Below, in pieces: positions 57,880 to 64,000 of a stretch of DNA of 64,000 nt. A program made the translations under genes and the position numbers. The notes beneath the pieces were generated by a model. It did no database searches. It worked only from the letters and a program-made list of their open reading frames with translations, and was not told the DNA's origin. Position 1 is the first letter of the stretch; each line of letters starts with the position of its first letter. This DNA is from Bactrocera neohumeralis (Eukaryota; Arthropoda; Insecta; Diptera; Tephritidae), in NCBI RefSeq assembly GCF_024586455.1, contig NC_065921.1, forward strand, positions 5,766,001 to 5,830,000. The letters run 5' to 3'.

Positions 57880-59376
57880 AAATCAATGGAGGATTTTTCA
57901 AATTTGTTGACCTGGCATCCAAACTAATTCGGCTGGAACTGAAAATTTAAACTCTTTTTTCTCGAAATATAAACTTTTTTGTTACTGGAACTAGCCATAA
58001 CCTCAAATTTGACTATTTTTAAGAAATTCGTAACATTCAAACAAAGAAGTACAAAATTTCTTTTCGGGCAGTCGTCATTTCGGCTCTCATCGGCATCTCC
58101 GGTACATTGCGGACTACACCAAGAAGGGTGCTCCAAGGCTAAGGAAAGCTGGGTATATGAAGGGTAAAGAACAAGGACGCTCCGAGATTTTCTTTTCCTT
58201 TAATTGCATTCTTAAAAATCTGTACCAATGCGTCGCAGTGGCCACTAGCTGCTTTATCTCTGCTCTTAAACCGACGGGCGAATGTGAATGAAGGGAAACC
58301 GCTGGAAAAGAGGCGCAGTGAGCTTTTTCACAGATGGATCGAAGCTAGAAGGTAATTATGTGAACGAGTCTTCTGTAGGGAACTCTCCATCAATCTTAGC
58401 TTTAGGCTACCGGATCACTGTAGTGTTCTTCAGGCAGAAGTGGTTGCTATCAAGGTAGCGATAGACGTACTGCTAAGAAGTTCAGCCTCTTTCAGGGAGG
58501 TGAGCATTCACTTCAACAGCAGGTGGCAATACTTGCGGTGAGCTCGCTAACTGTACGTTTAAAGATATCTTAAAGATAGATAGTTAAGCAGTGTCTGTTT
58601 TAACTAGAAATAGCATCAAGCTACTTCATCATCAGTCTCGTTGGGTGGATGAGCAAACCAGAGAGTACACATCCGCTCACATCGGAATGGGACCAAGTTG
58701 GATCTCCATTGACGTCTTGAGTTCTAGCCTGAACCAGTGGACCTCACGTGGGCTTAGTAGGCGCTGATTGACGGCCAGTTCGTGTACGACTAGGAGGTCA
58801 TACTGGCCTGGAGTAGAACCTAAGAAATCTACGGAACTACTTGCCTTGTACATCTTGCCGCAATTGTAGGAGTTTTTACTGGACACTGTCAAATAATCAT
58901 TCATTTGCTAATTGTCAAAGTTGGAGGAGGGTGAGGTGGAAACAACAAGCACTTTATACTCCATTCTCCAACCTTTGCAAGAGTGATGCTGAAACATCTC
59001 GGCAATCTTATCTTCGGCAAATCGAAGGACATGGCCGAAACTGATATTAACCGTCCCAACGTAATTTGTGACAGGTTTTGTCCAGATAGAACCAGATTTT
59101 GCGTCATTATTGTAGATTAATAATTTTTATAAATATAAATAATAGCTAGAAGGGTCGTAATCGCGACTACGTGTCAGTTTTTTGGGATACTCCACTTCAT
59201 CAGCTGTTAATATTTTGATTTTTTTACATTTTTTTTTTTTTTTTTTTTTTTTAATATTCTTGTAACGTTAATAAATAACTAATAAAAAATTAATGGTAAA
59301 AATATTAATTGTCTTTTTTTTTAAACATTTCAAAAAATATCTGAAATTCATGCGACTAGACAAGAATACCCCTTAA
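57880..59376 (+). mobile_element. TTAA-associated MITE, copy C, split by a LINE fragment
   Basis: The left part (57885-58082) matches copy B from GAGGATTTTTCAAA through the GGGCAGTCGTCATTT block. The right part (59098-59376) resumes with GCGTCATTATTGTAGATTAA and ends CTAGACAAGAATACCCC followed by TTAA at 59373. The intervening ~1 kb is LINE sequence. The left terminus is lost. Confidence 0.75.
58083..59095 (+). mobile_element. LINE RNase H fragment inserted in MITE copy C
   Basis: The plus strand encodes FFTDGSKLEG (58318 onward), LPDHCSVLQAEVVAIKVAID and LLRSSASFREVSIHFNSR, the RNase H domain. This is the same family as 55790-56885 and ends with similar sequence around 58905-59045 (GGAGGAGGGTGAGGTGGAAA). 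5'-truncated and frameshifted. Confidence 0.75.
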
Positions 59377-60254
59377 GCCAACATAAGACCCAATGTGATC
59401 CCAAGTAATACCCAATACCACCATTTAACAACTTACAGAATTTAAGTGTTTTCATCCCTGGCTGTCCAATTTCTCTTAAATATCACATTCGCCAAGGTAA
59501 TGTATGCTGAAACTTTGAAGTGTAACGATTCAATTCACCAAGTTTCCTGAAGGTGAAAATTTGGAGATAAGTGTTCTGTGATGACCGCTACAACGTTGGT
59601 TAGTTCAATCTTTCTCAAAATTAAAAGCTTTTAAATTTGTTCAACATGAATATTACCACAAAATGTTTTGCCATATAGTTGCCAAACAAACTGACCGATC
59701 AAAATAAAGTCTTTGTATGGACATTTTCGACAAGATAATATTACACGAAATAAAATGGAACAAGAAAGAATTTTGTAATATTGAAAACTGGTTTATATCT
59801 GATATGAACCTAAAATGGAACATGATGTAAAAATATATGTATGTAATTTTAATATTGGTTAAAACTCGAATTTGCATTTCTGATGATACATTATTTTGTA
59901 CATAGTACATGACATAACATATGTCTAAAAATGTTGAACTTATGTTTTAGATATTATATATGTATGTAATTTGATTCTCAAAATAAATATGAAATTAGAT
60001 AATCTCATTTAATATATTTGCTGATTTATAAAAAATGTATATGTTTATAAATATATGTTACATATATAAAATAAAATTTCATGATTATAAATTTCATTTC
60101 TGCATAAGGTATTTTCACGGAGAAACTTATAAAGTTTGACAACATAATAGCATAAGGTCTCATTATTTTATTCTACAAATAAGAGGTTTGTTTTCATATT
60201 AGTATAATCAGCCATTTTTCTCTGTTTCTCTTAATATAAAATGCATATATTGTT
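59377..60254. other. AT-rich DNA
   Basis: No gene recognised. Confidence 0.55.
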
Positions 60255-60330
60255 CGGTTTGAAGGCGAGCTAAAGTGAGAAGGGGAAACATACCTCTCCA
60301 GGGTGGTGCGCTGAGTTTGGGACAGCTATG
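60255..60330 (+). repeat. Short repeat fragment shared with 45060-45130
   Basis: GTTTGAAGGCGAGCTAAAGT and the following ~50 bases are the reverse complement of 45060-45130, with few changes. Confidence 0.6.
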
Positions 60331-61880
60331 TAAAAAAACACCCACAATGAAAAGAACTAAGCACCATACCCTACAGCAGTAATTAAATGTAAATAAGACA
60401 AAGAGTGTTTAAATTATTGTACTCCATTTTTTATTCAATTAAATTATTTTGACTTTAAAAAAAGCGAAATATGTACATATTTTATTAAAACAGCTAACTC
60501 TGCAAATTTAGTTGTTTATTGTTCATTTAGATTGAGTAGATTTCCGATTATTATAATATTAGCAATTTACAAAGCTATACATAGTATGTACATATGTATG
60601 TATGTACATACCCATGTTATAATATTTTCTCTACATACTTACATATGCATGCATTTATGTATATGTATGTATGCATGCATTTTGGTCTAAGATTTACATA
60701 CATACTTATATACTATCTACTTAATTATATATTGTACGTGCTTCTTTTCGAAATGCGCATATTCCACAAACATACACTTCAAAGTACCCACATCAACCTT
60801 GGCCATGCCTAAGTACATACTATAAATGTATTGTATGTATGCACATTCTACTATTTTTCATACACAAAATACTATGTACATACTTATTTACATACATATG
60901 TATATTAGAAGCCAGTTCACATTTTTATATACTTAGCTATATCTATATACCAAAAGCCGATATGTACCTTTATTGAGAGGCATCATATAAAACCGTCTTT
61001 CTAAAATCGAATATGTATGTACCCAAATATACATACATACGTATGTATATGTGTGTACATGTAAATATTTATCATATTCTTTCATTACCATTCACTCCAA
61101 CATGCAGAGCACGCACAATATCTCAAATTTCCTCTCTTTCACTTTATTTATTCCACTCGCCTTACAAAGATTTATTCTCCTCGCAACGCATTTACTCGCA
61201 CCTATGTATGTATGTCCATATATTTTCCTTCTATTCGAATTCCTATCGCTTTAACGCATTCCTTATTTGGAATAGCTAGTATTTCCAGTATGCGAAGAAG
61301 GCAGCAAATGTTATTCCAGCAAAGCAAGCAGCCAGAGTCGCGACAGCAATAGCAAAAACTACCGTGCCATTAGCCAATATTGAGTGGAAAATATTGAGAA
61401 CCAGCAAAACATTGAAAACATAGGCTTGTTTACTCCATTATTATATACGTAAGCACACATATATGTATATATAAATATATGTATATGCATGTAGACAAAC
61501 ATACGATATAAAAGAAAATCTCATTAATTTATTTTGTGCTCAAAATGAAAAAGCGAACCAGCAGCGCTTTAGGCCCGCTAGCGTTAAATACTCTCCAAGT
61601 TTTCGGCTTGGGCATTCGTTTGCTTGTTCGCCTTCCTGAACATATCTTTTTGTGTTCGCTGATAGCGACCGTGTAAAATTAAGGTATACAGAGGCACAGG
61701 GCTGCCATCATTCCTGAAGTAAAAAGTAGACTTAATTTAGTAACAGAATACATATGGATAATTTGTATGAATCAGGAGAACAGTTGAAATATTATTTTTT
61801 CTTATAGTAGGGGATTTTATCCGTTTGTGAATTTTAAAAAATCGAGTTATGGTTTTGAATATTTATCGAATTTACATGTA
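60331..61880. other. AT-rich DNA with microsatellites
   Basis: TATG/TACA arrays at 60585-60680 and 61005-61055. Short Tyr/Cys/Phe-rich chance frames. No gene recognised. Confidence 0.55.
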
Positions 61881-62195
61881 TGTATGTATTTAAGGATGCC
61901 AATCAAAAACATTTCATCGTGACAAACAAAGATCACCGGACGCCTTTTCCAACATTCTTAAGGTTTCGGCACTAGAAATTTTATTCCGCACACTAAATCT
62001 ATTGGAACTCCTTTATTCAATACTTTCAATTATTGCAAAATCGCCGAATACACTTTATGGACTTCCAAACAGCAAGCCTATACTTTAGTGATATTTGTCA
62101 CAGATGTCACTGGCAAACACACCAACCTAAAAAAAGCTTCGACGAATGCCTTTTCGCTTGAAATTTAAATTAAAAAGTCTTACTATTTTTTGGCC
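61881..62195 (-). mobile_element. Small mariner derivative
   Basis: The minus strand near 61960-61930 encodes LRMLEKASGD (mariner DNA-binding domain). The sequence AAAAAGTCTTACTATTTTTT at 62171-62190 resembles a mariner terminus. Most of the transposase is deleted. Confidence 0.5.
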
Positions 62196-63320
62196 AGAGT
62201 ACTACTAACTAAAGATTTATGTTAAATAATAATTTTTCTCAAATTGGCGAATATACATTCATGAAAAATAAACTTATTATCACGTTCAGAGAAGTCGTAG
62301 TGTTACCAGCTGCTAAAATATATACACCACAATTATAAACTGCTAAACTAGCAAACTGATATTCTACTAGTATATGTTGGCAACCCTGTTGAATAAATTC
62401 GTTCGTTTGCGTCCTCGTCAGCACCTTTGTATTATTTGTGTGCAGAGTAGTTGTTGCACTGTCTTACCGTAACAGTTGTGTGGTTGTTTTTCGTAACATT
62501 GCGTTATCCACACACACACACACCCTAATATTAATGCAATGAGTTTCTGGTTGCGATGACTGTTGTTTACGTACATTCATATGTGCTATATGTATGTGCA
62601 AATGTAGCTATTGTTGTTCTCATTGGCGTTGTTATTGCTATAGCAGTAGCCGAATGCAGCAAACATCTGCCGCGAACAACAGACGACAATCAGACTGTCA
62701 AGCTATTATTTTGAATGCGCAAATGATAAATAAAGGCGTACCAAATTGGAAGTAAATGTATGTTTGTATCTACATATGGACATACTATATAATCAAACAT
62801 AAGGTATATTATACATAAATACATATGTATGTATGTTAATACTATATACAATATGTACTTACATATTTATCATATAAAACTTATTCACGAAGTCTCATTA
62901 ACCTGTGAGGTGCAAATAAATTATTTAGTCGTCTGTTAAAGAGTTTTAGATTTTTTAAGCTGCTTAAGTTGAATACAGCAAAGCAGTTTTTTATGCAAGG
63001 TCTGACATCAGACAACCCCGTTTTTTATTTTGTTAAACCAGAAGTAACAAGTAAGGAAGGCGAAGTTCGGGAGTTCTCACTCTTCCAATTTTCGAAGATG
63101 AAACCCGGGGGCACATTATGGTATCTGGTGCTAGCATAATAAAAATTATTGCGAAAGAATAAAATATTCTTTATCCAACGAAGCTATGGATGGATCATAT
63201 TGGGCATCTAACTGAATCATAATCACTTAGTCCGATAGGTTTATATTAAAATCTATCTCACAAATATCCATATTCATCATATTAGTGCTGGGGAAAGTGC
63301 TAACCAATACATATATTTTT
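62196..63320. other. Intergenic DNA with microsatellites
   Basis: CA run at 62510-62523, TATG arrays near 62757-62840. No gene recognised. Confidence 0.5.
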
Positions 63321-63322
63321 GC

Positions 63323-63640
63323 TTAAGGTGGTATTCTACTGTATTTAATTTTTTTTATATTTTTACTATTCCTATTTTCATTAGTTATTTATTAACATTA
63401 CAAGTATACAGAAAAAATTAAAACATTAAATATTAAAAAATTAGCTGATGAGGTGGAGAATCTCAGAAAAATTGGCACGTGGACCGACTTACGATTTCAA
63501 CCATCCTAGCAATCTGAAGCCGCAAAAAAACTTATTAATCTATAATAATGTCGCAATGACTGGTTATACGAAAATTGGAAAAACAAATGTTTCACGAAAT
63601 GGCGACTGCCTGAAAAAAAACTTTTATACCGTTGTATTGG
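63323..63640 (-). mobile_element. TTAA-associated MITE, copy D, truncated
   Basis: Starts TTAAGGTGGTATTCTACTGT at 63323. It runs as the reverse complement of the right half of copy B: the block complementary to CAGATAACTAGGAGGGTTG lies near 63490-63520, and GGCGACTGCCTGAAAA at 63601. It ends before the other terminus. Confidence 0.7.
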
Positions 63641-64000
63641 TAAAGAAAATATTTTTAATATTTTTTAACAGATATCTCTGAAAAAGTAGAGTCGATTTCG
63701 ATTTATTTATTATTTTATTTATCAACAAATATTTGTATATAAAATCGGTAATTTGTTTCCAATATTCCCGGTTGCATTTGTGATACTTTTTTGTTGATAT
63801 TTACATACATACATACATACATATATTGTGTTTTTCCTGACATATGTATGTATGTACATATGTATATGTACTTAGGTTCGCTGCAATTAATAGTTACATG
63901 CATATGCAAGTATATGGTAAAAGAAGCAATAAAATTGTGTACCCGAAAATTTACAAACCGATTCTTTTGTAAATAGAATTTTATGATAATTTGATATACA
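63641..64000. other. Right edge, AT-rich with TATG/TACA microsatellite
   Basis: Arrays at 63800-63825 and 63840-63875. No gene recognised. Confidence 0.6.

Overview
The window looks like nuclear DNA of a higher (cyclorrhaphan) fly, most likely a tephritid fruit fly. It is AT-rich, with scattered TATG/TACA microsatellite arrays, many decayed mariner and LINE copies, small TTAA-flanked non-autonomous DNA elements, and one intron-containing gene whose protein I recognise as an insect Polycomb-group protein. The species call is an inference from repeat style and gene content. No bacterial features (operons, CRISPR arrays) are present.

The one convincing protein-coding gene lies on the minus strand, with coding exons between 29309 and 21813. 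Five exons join in frame into a 1496-residue protein: an N-terminal C3HC4 RING finger (residues 21-59), the KMVPGLYQ-type segment found after the RING in PCGF proteins, a RAWUL ubiquitin-like domain (about 155-233) and a very long, disordered Ser/Thr/Pro/Lys-rich tail ending in an Asn/Ser tract. The RING and RAWUL sequences and the block FKSLRSNDMRYSDYAV point to Suppressor of zeste 2, a Psc paralogue and PRC1 subunit. In Drosophila Psc is its neighbour; I see no Psc exons here, so it probably lies outside the window. About 2 kb upstream of the start codon is a dense cluster of GCCAT (Pho-core) motifs at 31201-31463, a candidate Polycomb response element.

Layout: 0.6-2.5 kb, one mariner inserted in another; 4.7-5.6 kb, LINE reverse transcriptase remnant; 7.2-7.9, 12.3-12.7 and 13.1-13.6 kb, mariner remnants; 11.8-12.0 kb, a 216-bp foldback hairpin; 16.4-18.2 kb, two short terminal-inverted-repeat elements; 20.8-21.2 kb, mariner remnant; 21.8-29.4 kb, the gene, whose largest intron holds two more mariners; 29.5-30.7 kb, antisense LINE; 31-37.5 kb, low-repeat, GC-richer DNA likely to hold upstream regulatory sequence or 5' exons, broken by a LINE remnant at 32.8-33.6 kb; 37.6-38.1 kb, jockey-like LINE 3' end; 41-55 kb, mixed mariner, LINE and TTAA elements, including a mariner carrying a tandem dimer of an unnamed repeat (46.0-47.9 kb); 55.4-59.4 kb, LINE RNase H fragments, one inside a TTAA element; 59.4-64 kb, AT-rich DNA and microsatellites.

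Every transposon coding region I examined is broken by stops, frameshifts or deletions, so none appears able to move on its own. Several GC-richer islands (8.7-9.7, 14.5-15.7, 34.1-37.5, 39.2-39.9, 48.5-49.3 and 51.7-52.5 kb) have overlapping open frames on both strands without recognisable domains; I treat them as non-coding or unresolved.
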